The notes under the pieces: generated by a model
What the model saw: only the letters and a program-made list of their open reading frames with translations
Told to the model about the DNA's origin: nothing
Database searches by the model: none
Translations under genes and position numbers: made by a program
Assembly (NCBI RefSeq): GCF_000372845.1
Contig: NZ_KB889964.1
Coordinates: 301,447 to 365,446 of the forward strand
Direction of reading: 5' to 3'
Origin: Methylocystis rosea SV97
GTDB taxonomy: Bacteria > Pseudomonadota > Alphaproteobacteria > Rhizobiales > Beijerinckiaceae
DNA length: 64,000 nt
In this document: one piece after another, positions 45,231 through 53,893 of the stretch
Position numbering within the stretch: position 1 is the first letter of the stretch
How the letters are laid out: each line of letters starts with the position of its first letter

Positions 45231-46007
45231 TCAGGCTCCTGCGAAGGCGCGCAGCTTCCAGCCGTCGCCTTCGAGCGCGGCGCGCAGCCTCCGGGCCATT
45301 TCAACCGCAAGCGGCGAATCGCCGTGAACGCAGACCGAGTCGATTTGCGTCGACAGGAGTTTGCCGCTCGCGGTCCTCAACCCCCCATGCGCGAGCATGT
45401 CGCGCACGCGGGCGCAGGCTCTTTCGATATCCTCGATCACCGCGCCTTCTTCCGATCGCGGCTGCAGGCGTCCGTCGTCCATATAGGCGCGGTCGGCGAA
45501 AATTTCATTCACGACGCGCAGCCCCGCGCGCGCGCCGGCGTGCGTTTGCTCGGACAGGGCGATCGCGAGCAGCGCGAGCGACGGATCGACGCCGCGGACC
45601 GCGCGGGCGATAGCGTCCGCGACATCAGCGTCGCGCTCGGCGATATTTGCGAGCGCGCCATGCGCCTTCACATGCGTGATTCGATGTCCGCTCAAAACCG
45701 CCAACGCTTGCGCCGCGCCCAGCTGATAGGCGACGGCGCGCTCGATCTCCCGCGCGCTCATCGGCAAACTGCGCCGCCCGAAACCTGCGAGGTCCGGAAA
45801 GGCGACGTGGGCGCCGACGGCGACTCCCTTTTCTTTGGCGCGCGCAAATGTCGTCGCCATGATGTCGGGATCGCCGGCGTGGAAGCCGCAAGCGACATTG
45901 GCGCTCGTCACGATGTCAAGCATGGCGTCGTCGTCGCCCATGCGCCAATGGCCGAAACCTTCCCCGAGGTCGGCGTTAAGATCGATGACGCGAGCGGCGG
46001 AAGTCAT
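45231..46007 (-). CDS. pxpA: 5-oxoprolinase subunit A (LamB/YcsF family)
   Basis: About 258 residues. I set the start at the ATG at 46007, since the family begins with VIDLNADLGEGFG; the frame stays open 58 codons further but that part does not match. VACGFHAGDPDIM, VGAHVAFPDLAGFGRR, HVKAHGAL and VCVHGDSP are family blocks. The first gene of the pxpABC operon. No strong Shine-Dalgarno precedes the chosen ATG. The region upstream (46008-46297) contains the divergent promoter of the 25-codon peptide gene. Confidence 0.93.
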   Translation of the reverse strand: MTSAARVIDLNADLGEGFGHWRMGDDDAMLDIVTSANVACGFHAGDPDIMATTFARAKEKGVAVGAHVAFPDLAGFGRRSLPMSAREIERAVAYQLGAAQALAVLSGHRITHVKAHGALANIAERDADVADAIARAVRGVDPSLALLAIALSEQTHAGARAGLRVVNEIFADRAYMDDGRLQPRSEEGAVIEDIERACARVRDMLAHGGLRTASGKLLSTQIDSVCVHGDSPLAVEMARRLRAALEGDGWKLRAFAGA

Positions 46008-46297
46008 GAGGGGTGCGAGTCGCCTTTGAAGAGGGGCCGCGAGATTGGCGCAACCGCGCCACGGCGGCAATGCGCGACGCTCGGTCAGTCTGTCCCCTGC
46101 AACTTCATATGGGCCGATGGCTTCAGCGCCGCGATTGTCGGCCTGTGACATAGCGATCCGATGCAGCGAAGATCGGCACAAACCCGCACAAATAGGGCAA
46201 GGTGGCGCTTGACAAAGACAGTGCCCTTTGGTGAAGCTATATCGCGGCGAAGCCGGAAAAAAGAGCCACTGGCTGGCTCAATGTGGGAGGAAAAAAT

Positions 46298-46375
46298 ATG
46301 CAGTATCTTATCCCGGGACTCATGCTCGCTATCGTCATCGGCGGCGCTCTCGTCGCGATGAAGATTGGCCGCTAA
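46298..46375 (+). CDS. 25-residue hydrophobic membrane peptide
   Basis: The small frame encodes MQYLIPGLMLAIVIGG followed by ALVAMKIGR, one membrane helix with a short basic end. A strong ribosome site GGGAGG lies seven bases before the ATG, and a TTGACA -35-like hexamer is at 46209-46214. It is followed by a TAA and then about 150 non-coding bases. The pattern is that of small single-helix membrane proteins that act as subunits of larger complexes. I cannot link it to a specific one; nothing nearby looks like a partner. Confidence 0.6.
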   Translation: MQYLIPGLMLAIVIGGALVAMKIGR

Positions 46376-46523
46376 GGTCAAGAAAACTAGGGCCTTTACG
46401 TCCCATACCGGTCCGTTGGCGAGCACTAGCTTGGCCTAAGCGTCGGCGTTGTTGCGCCAACGGACTGAGCTGCTCCGGTTCAGCTCTCGTTTCCCACCGG
46501 CCCCTCTTTCATCGTTGTTCGGA

Positions 46524-48773
46524 CTACTCCGCCGCGAGAGCTTGCGGCGGCGGAAACGCGATTTCGATCAGCGTGCCCTCGTTGTGACGGCTCTTAATGC
46601 TGAATGAGGCGTGATTCGCCTCGATTAAAGCCTTTGTCAGCGGCAGTCCAAGCCCCGTCCCGCTCGCCCTGCGCGATGCGCCAACCTGCCGGAACGGCTC
46701 CAAGGCGGTTGCGACATCCGCCTCCGACATGCCGATCCCCGTGTCCTTGACCCGGATGACGACAGAGCCGGCGTCGTTCAGCGCGGTCGACACGATGACC
46801 TGACCGCCGGGCTCGTTGAACTTCACCGCATTCGACAGAAGATTGAGAAGAATCTGCTTGAGCGAGCGCGCATCAGCCCGCAGCGGCGGAAGGCCCGCCG
46901 CAAGCGCGAGACGCATGACGACGCGCCCCTGATTGGCCTGGGCCTGCATGATCGACGCGCATTCGGCGATGGTGGCATTGGCGTCGACGCGCGAGAAGGA
47001 AAGCTCCATCTTGCCAGCTTCGATCTTGGAGAGATCCAAAAGATCGTTGACGAGGGATAAGACATGCGCGCCGGAAGCGCGGATGTCTTTCAAATATTCC
47101 TTGTAGCGGGGAGAGCCGATCGGCCCGAGACGTTCCTCCATCATCACTTCCGCAAAGCCCATGATGGCGTTCAGCGGAGTGCGAATCTCGTGCGATACGC
47201 GGGTCAGGAAATCGGACTTCGCCGCATTGGCGCTTTCGGCGGCAAGACGCGCCGCTTCAAGCGCGCGGTCATCCGCAGATGCGGCCTCCCAAGGCTCGGC
47301 GGAAACCAACATCATCGGCCTTCCATCGACGAAGACGCGGCGCAAAATGAGGTCGACGGGGACGCTCCCGCGCAGCGGCGCTGTGGCCAGCGATACGCGC
47401 GCGTGGGCGTGCGGCTGGACGTCGGAAAAAAGCTGACTGAGGATTTGCGCGTCGGTTGGGGTGAAAAAAGATGTCAGGTCGCGGCTCTCAAGCGCAGGCG
47501 CCTCCGTCGCCAAGCAAGCCGCAAATGGCGCGTTGGCTCTCACGATCTTCCCGTCCGCCGCCACGATCGCAAGCGGCGCGCGCGAGAGGTCGAAAGCCGC
47601 GCCGAGCAGCGCGCTCTCAGATTTCGCCCGCGCAAGCTTTTCTTCGAGCGCGCGAGCGAGCGCCAGGGCGCTTTGCTCCGGGCCCGGCGCGATGAACTCG
47701 AGATTGCGACGCGTCGGCGCCGCTTGCTCGTCAGGATCGGGCTCCGAGGGCCCCGCGGCCTCCGCTGCGGGGATGACGAGATCGCCTTCCGTGAGCGCCC
47801 GCGCGATTTCGTCAAACGCCCGGCGTTCGCTCGAACTGAGCGCCTCGCTCACATCGACGCGCGTCGAAGCCGGCGCGCGCAGCATCACGACATTGTCGAG
47901 CGACGGCTCGAAGGCGTTCTCTTCAGCATTCGAACCGGCGCCCGTCGCCGCAGTGGGTTCAGCCGCTCGCGCGCGATTGATGCGCAACACGCCATAGCCC
48001 TGATAGCCGAGAAATCGCCCTGCGGAATCCGTCATCTGCCGAGCGCCGAGCGTCGTCGGCACGCATCCGGCGTCCCCTTCGAAGGGCCATTCAACCTCGA
48101 CGCCGCTCCACGCGCGGCGCGAGGCGACGGCGCGGGCGAATGCAGCATCGAGCGCAAGGGCCTGGGACGCGTCCTGCACTGAGCGGCCGAGCACGTCGGC
48201 CGCCTTTTCGCCAACAACGTCGGCAAGCCCGTGGCTGACGTCGGTGAATCGTCCAGCTGCGTCGGTCTTCCACAGAAAGCGCGGCGAACGCGCGCCATGT
48301 CGCGCCGCCAGGCTGCGGCGGAGGGCCGCCGTCTCATCGCTGACCCGCGCTTCAGCCGCGCGCGGATCCTGAGCCGGCGAATCCGCGCGAACGCCAAGGG
48401 CCGCGATAGCGAAACAGTCGCCGCTATCCGCGGCGAGGCTGCGGCAGAGAAAAGTGAGCGTCTGCGCCAGCCCGGAGACACGAAAGCGCAGCCGCTCAAG
48501 GCGAAGGCCCGGGCGGCAGCGCATGTCGCCGACCAGCTCGGCCAGGCGTCTCGGCCCCGGATCGTCGCCGCGAAACAGGCGTTCGGCGAGCGCGACGGCG
48601 TCTTCGCCAAAGACCGCGCGGGCGGACTCGTTCAGAAAAGCAATGCGCAGGGGATCGCCGCCCGCCGCGATAATTGGCGCGCCGGAGGCGTCGAGCGCGG
48701 AAAAAACAGGATCCGCCGCCACGCAAGCGGCTGCTCGCGCGTCTTCGTCGAGGTCCTGCTGCGAACCGCCCAT
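46524..48773 (-). CDS. Sensor histidine kinase with PAS domains
   Basis: 749 residues, no membrane segment seen. Two PAS-like regions lie about residues 150-260 (GRFTDVSHGLADVVGEKAADVLGRS) and about 385-500 (APLAIVAADGKIVRANAPFAACL). The HisKA motif VSHEIRTPLNAIMGFAE places the phosphorylated His at residue 528. The ATP-binding domain contains LLNLLSNAVKFNEPGG, VKDTGIGM and GTGLGLPLTKALIEANH, the N, G1 and G2 boxes. No response regulator gene is adjacent, so it is an orphan kinase or a hybrid partner elsewhere. The catalytic part resembles the PleC/DivJ-CckA group of alphaproteobacteria. Confidence 0.93.
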   Translation of the reverse strand: MGGSQQDLDEDARAAACVAADPVFSALDASGAPIIAAGGDPLRIAFLNESARAVFGEDAVALAERLFRGDDPGPRRLAELVGDMRCRPGLRLERLRFRVSGLAQTLTFLCRSLAADSGDCFAIAALGVRADSPAQDPRAAEARVSDETAALRRSLAARHGARSPRFLWKTDAAGRFTDVSHGLADVVGEKAADVLGRSVQDASQALALDAAFARAVASRRAWSGVEVEWPFEGDAGCVPTTLGARQMTDSAGRFLGYQGYGVLRINRARAAEPTAATGAGSNAEENAFEPSLDNVVMLRAPASTRVDVSEALSSSERRAFDEIARALTEGDLVIPAAEAAGPSEPDPDEQAAPTRRNLEFIAPGPEQSALALARALEEKLARAKSESALLGAAFDLSRAPLAIVAADGKIVRANAPFAACLATEAPALESRDLTSFFTPTDAQILSQLFSDVQPHAHARVSLATAPLRGSVPVDLILRRVFVDGRPMMLVSAEPWEAASADDRALEAARLAAESANAAKSDFLTRVSHEIRTPLNAIMGFAEVMMEERLGPIGSPRYKEYLKDIRASGAHVLSLVNDLLDLSKIEAGKMELSFSRVDANATIAECASIMQAQANQGRVVMRLALAAGLPPLRADARSLKQILLNLLSNAVKFNEPGGQVIVSTALNDAGSVVIRVKDTGIGMSEADVATALEPFRQVGASRRASGTGLGLPLTKALIEANHASFSIKSRHNEGTLIEIAFPPPQALAAE

Positions 48774-48960
48774 TGCCTACCGCCTCAACCGACGGTCTCG
48801 CCCGCCGCGCGCTTCTCAGGCGTCTCGTCGGCTCGACGCTAACGGATGCAAGCAAATTAGCCGCCGCCGTGCGCAAGGTCTATGATTGTCGCGCGTCTTT
48901 CCTAGTATTTCTACACTTCCAGGACCCTGCCGTCCCCGATCTGCTGCGGCGCACAAAATT

Positions 48961-48973
48961 GTTGCATCGCAAC
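48961..48973. promoter_or_regulatory. Candidate PhaR-like operator upstream of the phasin genes
   Basis: GTTGCATCGCAAC is a perfect 5-base inverted repeat with a 3-base spacer, 115 bases before the phasin start. TTGC/GCAA-rich dyads are the type of site reported for the polyhydroxybutyrate regulator PhaR. I infer it from the pattern and the gene context only. Confidence 0.3.
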
Positions 48974-49087
48974 ATAACATCGGGCAGTATGACTGGACTC
49001 GCCGGAGCGCCGTTGGGGCCGGGCGCGAGGCGGGTTAATATCGTTTAGCGCGGCGCTTGTTTGATTTTCACCGCACGGAGGTGCGCC

Positions 49088-49444
49088 ATGGTCGAAGCTG
49101 TCTATCAAATTCCCACCGAAGTCCGCGATTTTGCGGAGAAGAGCGTCGAGCAGGCGCGCAAGGCCTTCGAAGGTTTCGCCGGAGCCGCGCAGAAGGCGCT
49201 CGACACTTCGGCGGACATCCCCTTCGGGCTGCCGAGCGCCAAGGACGTCAGCGTCAAGGCCCTGTCGTTTGCCGAGGCCAATGTGAACGCGGCCTTCGAT
49301 CTGGCCCAGAAGCTCGTCCACGCCAAGGACCCGCAGGAAGTCTTCAAGCTTCAGTCGGAGTTCGTTCAGGCGCAACTGCGGGCGATCCAGGAGCAGACCA
49401 CGGAGCTTGGCGCGAGCATCCAGCGCTCGACGACGAAGTCCTAA
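49088..49444 (+). CDS. Phasin family protein (first)
   Basis: 118 residues. The ATG at 49088 has GGAGG six bases upstream; an in-frame start at 49061 is weaker. The sequence is helical and amphipathic: FAEKSVEQARKAFEGFAGAAQKALD, then EANVNAAFDLAQKLVHAKDPQEVFKLQSEFVQAQLRAIQEQTTELG, which is the phasin-2 domain signature. Phasins coat polyhydroxyalkanoate granules. A second phasin gene follows 14 bases later. Confidence 0.93.
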   Translation: MVEAVYQIPTEVRDFAEKSVEQARKAFEGFAGAAQKALDTSADIPFGLPSAKDVSVKALSFAEANVNAAFDLAQKLVHAKDPQEVFKLQSEFVQAQLRAIQEQTTELGASIQRSTTKS

Positions 49445-49458
49445 CCGGGAGAAGCTCA

Positions 49459-49926
49459 ATGGCCAATCCGCAGAACGGTTCCCCCAAGCCAAAGGCCCCG
49501 GAAACGAAACGCTTGGCCCCCGGCGTTCCGGAGGCCGAGACGGCTCCGACGACGAACGAAGCTGTCAGCGCAGAGCCGGCGCCCGCCCCTGTTGAAACGC
49601 AAACGCCGGTGGTCGTCGCGGCTCCGTCTACAGCCCTCGCGATCTCCGAACCTCCAAAGCCCGCCGAAAGCGAGGCCGAAGGATTCGACCCTGCCCTCTG
49701 GCAGCAGAAGTCCATCGATCTCTGGGCGGAAAACGCCACTGCGTTGCTCGACTTCGCCGAGCGGCTCGCCAGCGCTAAGACGATCGACGAGGTGACGACT
49801 CTTCAGTCGCGTTTCGTGAGCGACCGGCTCGACACGCTGCTGCGGCAGTCGACCGAGTTGATGACGCTCGCGCAACGTCTGCTGAGCTTCTCGATCACGC
49901 CGATCTACGGCGCGCGCGCGGCGTAA
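49459..49926 (+). CDS. Phasin family protein (second)
   Basis: About 155 residues from the ATG at 49459 (GGGAGA upstream). Residues 1-75 are low-complexity (Pro, Ala, Glu, Thr). The phasin part begins at about 80: LWQQKSIDLWAENATALLDFAERLASAKTIDEVTTLQSRFVSDRLDTLLRQSTELMTLAQ. The frame stays open upstream through the first phasin gene, but that part is in a shadow frame. Both genes are one transcript and share a terminator at 49950. Confidence 0.88.
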   Translation: MANPQNGSPKPKAPETKRLAPGVPEAETAPTTNEAVSAEPAPAPVETQTPVVVAAPSTALAISEPPKPAESEAEGFDPALWQQKSIDLWAENATALLDFAERLASAKTIDEVTTLQSRFVSDRLDTLLRQSTELMTLAQRLLSFSITPIYGARAA

Positions 49927-49949
49927 CGCGAACATCGAGTTGATGTAAG

Positions 49950-49984
49950 AAGAGCGCCGCGGCGATGTCGCAGCGCTCTTTCTT
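49950..49984. terminator. Rho-independent terminator, probably bidirectional
   Basis: AAGAGCGC (49950-49957) pairs with GCGCTCTT (49973-49980) around a 15-base loop. The plus strand continues TCTTTT and the minus strand has TCTTACA. It sits between the phasin stop and the aroE stop, two convergent units. Confidence 0.75.
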
Positions 49985-50860
49985 TTACAGCGTTGCGACG
50001 ATCTTGGCGCGCAGCGCCGGCGTCACGTCCGGCATCACGCCGGTCCAGTCGCGAAACGCCGGGCGCGCCTGATGCAGCAGCATGCCGAGCCCGTCGACGG
50101 GCGTCGCGCCATGTTTGCGGGCGGCCGCCAATAAGGGCGTCTCCAGCGGCGCATAAACAATGTCGGCGACGAGCGCCGATGTCGGTAGCGCTGCGAGCGA
50201 CAGATCCAGCGGCGGCTGGCCGACCATGCCCTGGCTCGTCGCGTTGACGAGAAGTCCCGCTCCGGCGAGCCCCGCCTCGCGTTCTTCCCAGCGCAGGGCC
50301 GACACGCGCGGCCCAAAGTCGCTGGCGAGAATTTCCGCCCGCGCCAGAGTGCGGTTGAACAGCCGAATCTCGCGCGCGCCCGCCTCAAGCAAGCCGTGGA
50401 TGATCGCGCGCGCCCCGCCGCCGGCGCCGATGATGACGCAGGGCGCGCTCTCGGCGCGCCAAAGCGGCGCCGCCTCATAAAGCGACGCGATGAAACCGTA
50501 GCCGTCGTAATTGCGGCCGCTCAAAGCGCCGTTTCTTTCGACGACCACACAATTGACCGCCCCGATCCGCGCCGCCGACTCATCGATATGATCGAGGAAC
50601 TGGAGCGCCGTTTCCTTGTGCGGAATCGTGAGGTTGCAGCCGGCGAAGCCGAGCGCCGGCATGGCGCGCAACGCCGCCTCCAGCCGGCCGGGCTCGACCG
50701 GCAGCGGCGCGTAGCAGCCCTCGATCCCATATTGCGCGAACCAGTGATTGTGGATTTTCGGCGAGCGCGAATGCGCGATCGGCCAGCCCATGACCCCGGC
50801 GAGAACAAAGCGATGGCCGTTCGTCACGTTCTCGTCTCCACGTTCTCGTCTCCAGCTCAC
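49985..50860 (-). CDS. aroE: Shikimate 5-dehydrogenase
   Basis: Reduces 3-dehydroshikimate with NADPH in aromatic amino-acid synthesis. The protein starts near MGWPIAHSRSPKIHNHWF, then NLTIPHKETALQFLDHID (the catalytic Lys and Asp region), the GAGGGARAIIHGLLEAGARE Rossmann loop, RNYDGYGFI, and TPLLAAARKHGATPVDGLGMLLHQ. The start is ambiguous: a GTG at 50860 overlaps the acylphosphatase stop (GTGA), and a GTG at 50827 follows GGAGACGAGAAC. A 14-base sequence is duplicated between them. The last gene of a four-gene operon. Confidence 0.95.
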   Translation of the reverse strand: MSWRRERGDENVTNGHRFVLAGVMGWPIAHSRSPKIHNHWFAQYGIEGCYAPLPVEPGRLEAALRAMPALGFAGCNLTIPHKETALQFLDHIDESAARIGAVNCVVVERNGALSGRNYDGYGFIASLYEAAPLWRAESAPCVIIGAGGGARAIIHGLLEAGAREIRLFNRTLARAEILASDFGPRVSALRWEEREAGLAGAGLLVNATSQGMVGQPPLDLSLAALPTSALVADIVYAPLETPLLAAARKHGATPVDGLGMLLHQARPAFRDWTGVMPDVTPALRAKIVATL

Positions 50861-51156
50861 GCGTCAGGCGCGACGGAAAAGCCGGCGCCGCAAAACGCGA
50901 CGAGCGCGGCTTCATCGGCGGGCTCCTCGCGCAGCGCGTCGACTCGCGCGAGCCGTGGGCCCCGCCGCGCCGCAGCGATCAGCGCCTCAAGCGCCGGGCG
51001 CGGCCCCGAGACGACCGACTCGACCGCGCCCTCGCGCCTGTTGCGCGCCCAGCCGGTGAGATCGAGCGCGAGCGCCTCGCGGACGAGAAAAGCGCGATAG
51101 CCTACGCCCTGCACCCGGCCTTCGATGAAAAGACGTATGATCTCCCGATCGCTCAT
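50857..51156 (-). CDS. Acylphosphatase
   Basis: 99 residues, one acylphosphatase domain: FIEGRVQGVGYRAFLVREALALDLTGWARNRREGAVESVVSG. The catalytic Arg is in GVGYRAF and the Asn in WARNRREG. It hydrolyses carboxyl-phosphate bonds; the physiological substrate is seldom known. The start overlaps the panC stop and its stop overlaps the aroE start, so the three are translationally coupled. Confidence 0.94.
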   Translation of the reverse strand: MSDREIIRLFIEGRVQGVGYRAFLVREALALDLTGWARNRREGAVESVVSGPRPALEALIAAARRGPRLARVDALREEPADEAALVAFCGAGFSVAPDA

Positions 51157-52010
51157 GATTGGACCGCGATATTGTCGATGAGCCGCGTCGCGCCGAGCTT
51201 CGCCGCGACGAGCAGACGAATGGGACCATCCGCGAGAGAGGAGACGGGGGCGAGCGTCTCGGCGTGGCGCGCTTCGAGGTAGTCGACCTCAAATCCCCCC
51301 TCGGTAAGCGCGGCGCCCGCGCCTGCGGTCGCCGCGCCGATGTTCTCGCCAGCAAGGATGCGCCGCGCCGCTTCGCTCAGCGCGCCGTGCAATTGCTTTG
51401 CGCGCTCGCGGTCCTCGCGGGAGAGATAGACGTTGCGCGAAGACATGGCGAGGCCGTCGGCCTCGCGTAGCGTCGGCGCGCCGACGATTTCGGTGGCGAT
51501 GTCGAGATCGCGCGCGAGACGCTTGATCACCAAAAGCTGCTGGTAATCCTTCTCGCCGAAGACGGCGACGTCGGCCTGCGCCTGATTGAGGAGCTTCGTC
51601 ACCACAGTCGCGACGCCGGAAAAATGCGTCGGCCGAAACCGGTCTTCGAGGTCGGCGGTCGCCGGCCCCTCGAGCACGACTTTCGTCGAAAAGCCCGGCG
51701 GATAGATCTCGTCGACCGAAGGCGCGAAGACGAGATCCGCGGCGACGCTGCAAAGCTTCTCGACATCCGCCGCAAGCGTGCGCGGATAGCGGGCGAAATC
51801 TTCGTTCGGGCCGAACTGCGCCGGATTGACGAAAATCGTGACGACGACGCGGTCCGCCGCCTGACGCGCCGCGTCCACGAGCGACAGATGGCCGGCGTGG
51901 AGCGCGCCCATGGTCGGCACAAGGCCGATGCGCTCGCCGGCGGCGCGGCGCGCGCGCACATAGCGGCGCAGTTCGTCGACGGCGCCGACGACAGGCGTTT
52001 TTGCATTCAT
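51153..52010 (-). CDS. panC: Pantothenate synthetase (pantoate--beta-alanine ligase)
   Basis: About 285 residues. I chose the ATG at 52010, with AGGGCGACG upstream and a 4-base overlap with the previous stop; the frame runs 90 codons further but that part matches no family. Family motifs: GLVPTMGALHAGHLSLV (HIGH-like), VTIFVNPAQFGPNEDFARYPRT, KDYQQLLVIKRLARDLDI, and GLAMSSRNVYLS. It joins pantoate to beta-alanine with ATP in coenzyme A synthesis. No panB is nearby. Confidence 0.95.
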   Translation of the reverse strand: MNAKTPVVGAVDELRRYVRARRAAGERIGLVPTMGALHAGHLSLVDAARQAADRVVVTIFVNPAQFGPNEDFARYPRTLAADVEKLCSVAADLVFAPSVDEIYPPGFSTKVVLEGPATADLEDRFRPTHFSGVATVVTKLLNQAQADVAVFGEKDYQQLLVIKRLARDLDIATEIVGAPTLREADGLAMSSRNVYLSREDRERAKQLHGALSEAARRILAGENIGAATAGAGAALTEGGFEVDYLEARHAETLAPVSSLADGPIRLLVAAKLGATRLIDNIAVQS

Positions 52011-52459
52011 GATCGTCGCCCTGATTGCGGAGCGGAAAGCAGGCTCGATAGATAGTCGATATACGGGCCCGGCAGCGCTTGCGCGCGCGCCGCGGCGATG
52101 ACCGCCTCGAAATAGCCGCGGGGCGCCGCGCCGAGATCGGGCCGCGCGCCGACATAGGTCAGCGCTAGGACCGAGCCGACCGGTTCGCGCAGAATGGGTA
52201 AGTTTTTCTTGGCGTAAAGGCCATGGGCGACGTCTTCGTAGCGATCGAGCGACGCCACGTCGCCGACCGCGACATCCCACAGCACGCCATGAACGCTCAT
52301 ACGGCGGTCCGTCGCGACGCTGACAAAGCCTGAAGGCATCAAAATCGTCCTGAAGCCGGCAAGCCGTCCCCGTCCGAGCCGCCGGGACCGAGGGCAGCGG
52401 CCCGCCATGGCGGCGGCGTCCATGTTGGAGCCATAGGCGAAGTAGAGCGGCACGCGCAA
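52007..52459 (-). CDS. Gamma-glutamylcyclotransferase-like protein (AIG2 family)
   Basis: 150 residues, starting MRVPLYFAYGSNMDAAAMAGRCP, with the family signature FAYGSNM near residue 7. The catalytic Glu of the group is in SLDRYEDVAHGLY at about residue 72. AIG2/GGCT-like proteins cleave gamma-glutamyl amines or cyclise gamma-glutamyl groups. It opens the operon ending in aroE. A tRNA-Ser gene lies upstream on the other strand. Confidence 0.88.
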   Translation of the reverse strand: MRVPLYFAYGSNMDAAAMAGRCPRSRRLGRGRLAGFRTILMPSGFVSVATDRRMSVHGVLWDVAVGDVASLDRYEDVAHGLYAKKNLPILREPVGSVLALTYVGARPDLGAAPRGYFEAVIAAARAQALPGPYIDYLSSLLSAPQSGRRS

Positions 52460-52505
52460 ATCCCGGTCGCGAAAAAGACGACGCGTGCTATATCACGACC
52501 GACGC

Positions 52506-52595
52506 GGAAGGGTGGCCGAGTGGTTTAAGGCACCGGTCTTGAAAACCGGCGTGGGGGCAACTCCACCGTGGGTTCGAATCCCACCCCTTCCGCCA
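52506..52595 (+). tRNA. tRNA-Ser (anticodon TGA)
   Basis: Class II tRNA with long variable arm. The acceptor GGAAGGG pairs with CCCTTCC, discriminator G and encoded CCA follow. The anticodon loop CTTGAAA gives TGA at 52540-52542. The T arm is GTGGGTTCGAATCCCAC. The DNA after it changes character, so it may be an integration site. Confidence 0.97.
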
Positions 52596-53316
52596 TACAT
52601 GCTTGTAACTTGTTGTTTTAGTTAGCATTTTTACTTTATTTGCGAATGCATCCGCCAATCTACCCCACAATATTTAGTGGTCGCCGCTGTGCTCAAATGG
52701 ACGAGCCTGGCCTAGCCTCTTTCCCAGTTTTTCGAACTCCACGTGTCGAAGCGCATGCTCATGAATGCACAATCGCGCTAGAAACGAGAGCATCACTGCA
52801 TATCGTCATTTGGATCTCCAAGTCATAACCGTCCTCAACACTAGGTGCCGCATTATCGTAGGCGGCTGTCCGGCCGCTCGAATGTTGACGCCTCTTATCC
52901 AGGCAGGCTGTCCTCCGGAGAGGAGTTGCTGGAGAGCTTGAGATGGAAGACGTCTAAGACGCAGCACATTCCGTCGAATTTCTGGTTCATTCCTTGCTGG
53001 TCCCATCGCTGAAGAATACAGAGCGACGGCCGTCGAGAACATATCGCGACGGCTATGAAATCCGGCGCAGAGGCCTGGGAGGAGCGATCATTAGCGCCCC
53101 ACCAACAACACCATGCCCCCGCTCTTCGTCTGCGTCTGGCGCATTCGCCTCCCGCAGCAACGATGGTCGGCTCGCTCGCGTTCGAGATCTCACCGAGGAG
53201 TTGCGGCGGACGCAGCGAAGGTTTACGATTTCTGCAATCCGCTGGTGTCGATCTCTCCGCCGGCGGCAGAAACGCTCCTACCGTCACATCGACAATCGGG
53301 GCGTTTTTTTTGCGCT
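52596..53316. other. Gap after tRNA-Ser; no gene recognised
   Basis: 721 bases without a convincing gene. Frames of 60-140 codons occur on both strands but mix unlikely residues and lack ribosome sites. A minus-strand run around 52870-53000 (QKFDGMCCVLDVFHLKLSS) looks protein-like and may be a decayed gene end. No integrase is recognisable. Confidence 0.5.
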
Positions 53317-53616
53317 TCAACCTAACTTAGACGCCAGCACATCAATTTTCTCGATTTTTGGCGACTGGGAGAAAAGCTCCGGAGCCTTTGCCGTGAGCGC
53401 CTTCGCGACCTCGCCCGCAAGATGAGCATCTCTGCCGGCTGCGTCATGGAAGACGTCAAAAATGCCGAAAGTGGTGGATGACACTCGGATCGCGAACCAC
53501 GAGACTGTGCCCGGCTCTGCTTCCACGAGCGGCAGCGCGGATTTCAAGAATGCTGCAACCTCGTGCTCCTTGCCGATCTTCGCTTCCAGCATCGCCAAGA
53601 TGCCAAATTTCACCAT
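53317..53616 (-). CDS. Antibiotic biosynthesis monooxygenase-type (ABM) protein
   Basis: 99 residues of one ferredoxin-like ABM domain: VKFGILAMLEAKIGKEHEVAAFLKSALPLVEAEPGTVSWFAIRVSSTTFGIFDVFHDAAGRDAHLAG. The length and the central SSTTFGIFDVFHDAAGRDAH pattern match small putative quinol monooxygenases such as YgiN relatives. No cofactor site is expected. Neighbouring genes give no hint of the substrate. It could be part of the island following tRNA-Ser. Confidence 0.85.
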   Translation of the reverse strand: MVKFGILAMLEAKIGKEHEVAAFLKSALPLVEAEPGTVSWFAIRVSSTTFGIFDVFHDAAGRDAHLAGEVAKALTAKAPELFSQSPKIEKIDVLASKLG

Positions 53617-53893
53617 TGCGCAACCTCGCTTGGAACTAGGGCCTCCAGACCCTCAGTTTGCACCTTTCGACGTAATTTGCACGACGGCATGATTCTTCGC
53701 TCGCCCGCGCTGTCGCCGTTTTGCGGTTCACTTGCGCAGCCATCGCAGAACGTCAGGTGACTCGGAGAGCCCTTCTGGCGACTGGCGAAACGCTCGCCCG
53801 TCAGCAGACTGAAATTATGCCGGACTCTTTATCATGAAGCCAATAGTGTGACGATACCCGACAAGCCCAAACGGACGATGGCCGGAGGCGTCA

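Noticed and set aside
46008..46181. 58-codon extension of pxpA
   Set aside because: The family starts with VIDLNADLGEGFG, which begins just after the ATG at 46007.
47064..48182. A long plus-strand frame inside the histidine kinase
   Set aside because: Arg/Ala-rich mirror of the kinase sequence.
49057..49458. Upstream extension of the second phasin across the first
   Set aside because: The first phasin is clearly coded in another frame; the extension has no domain and the ATG at 49459 has its own ribosome site.
52011..52280. 90-codon N-terminal extension of panC
   Set aside because: It overlaps the gamma-glutamylcyclotransferase gene and matches no part of the family; the ATG at 52010 has a ribosome site.
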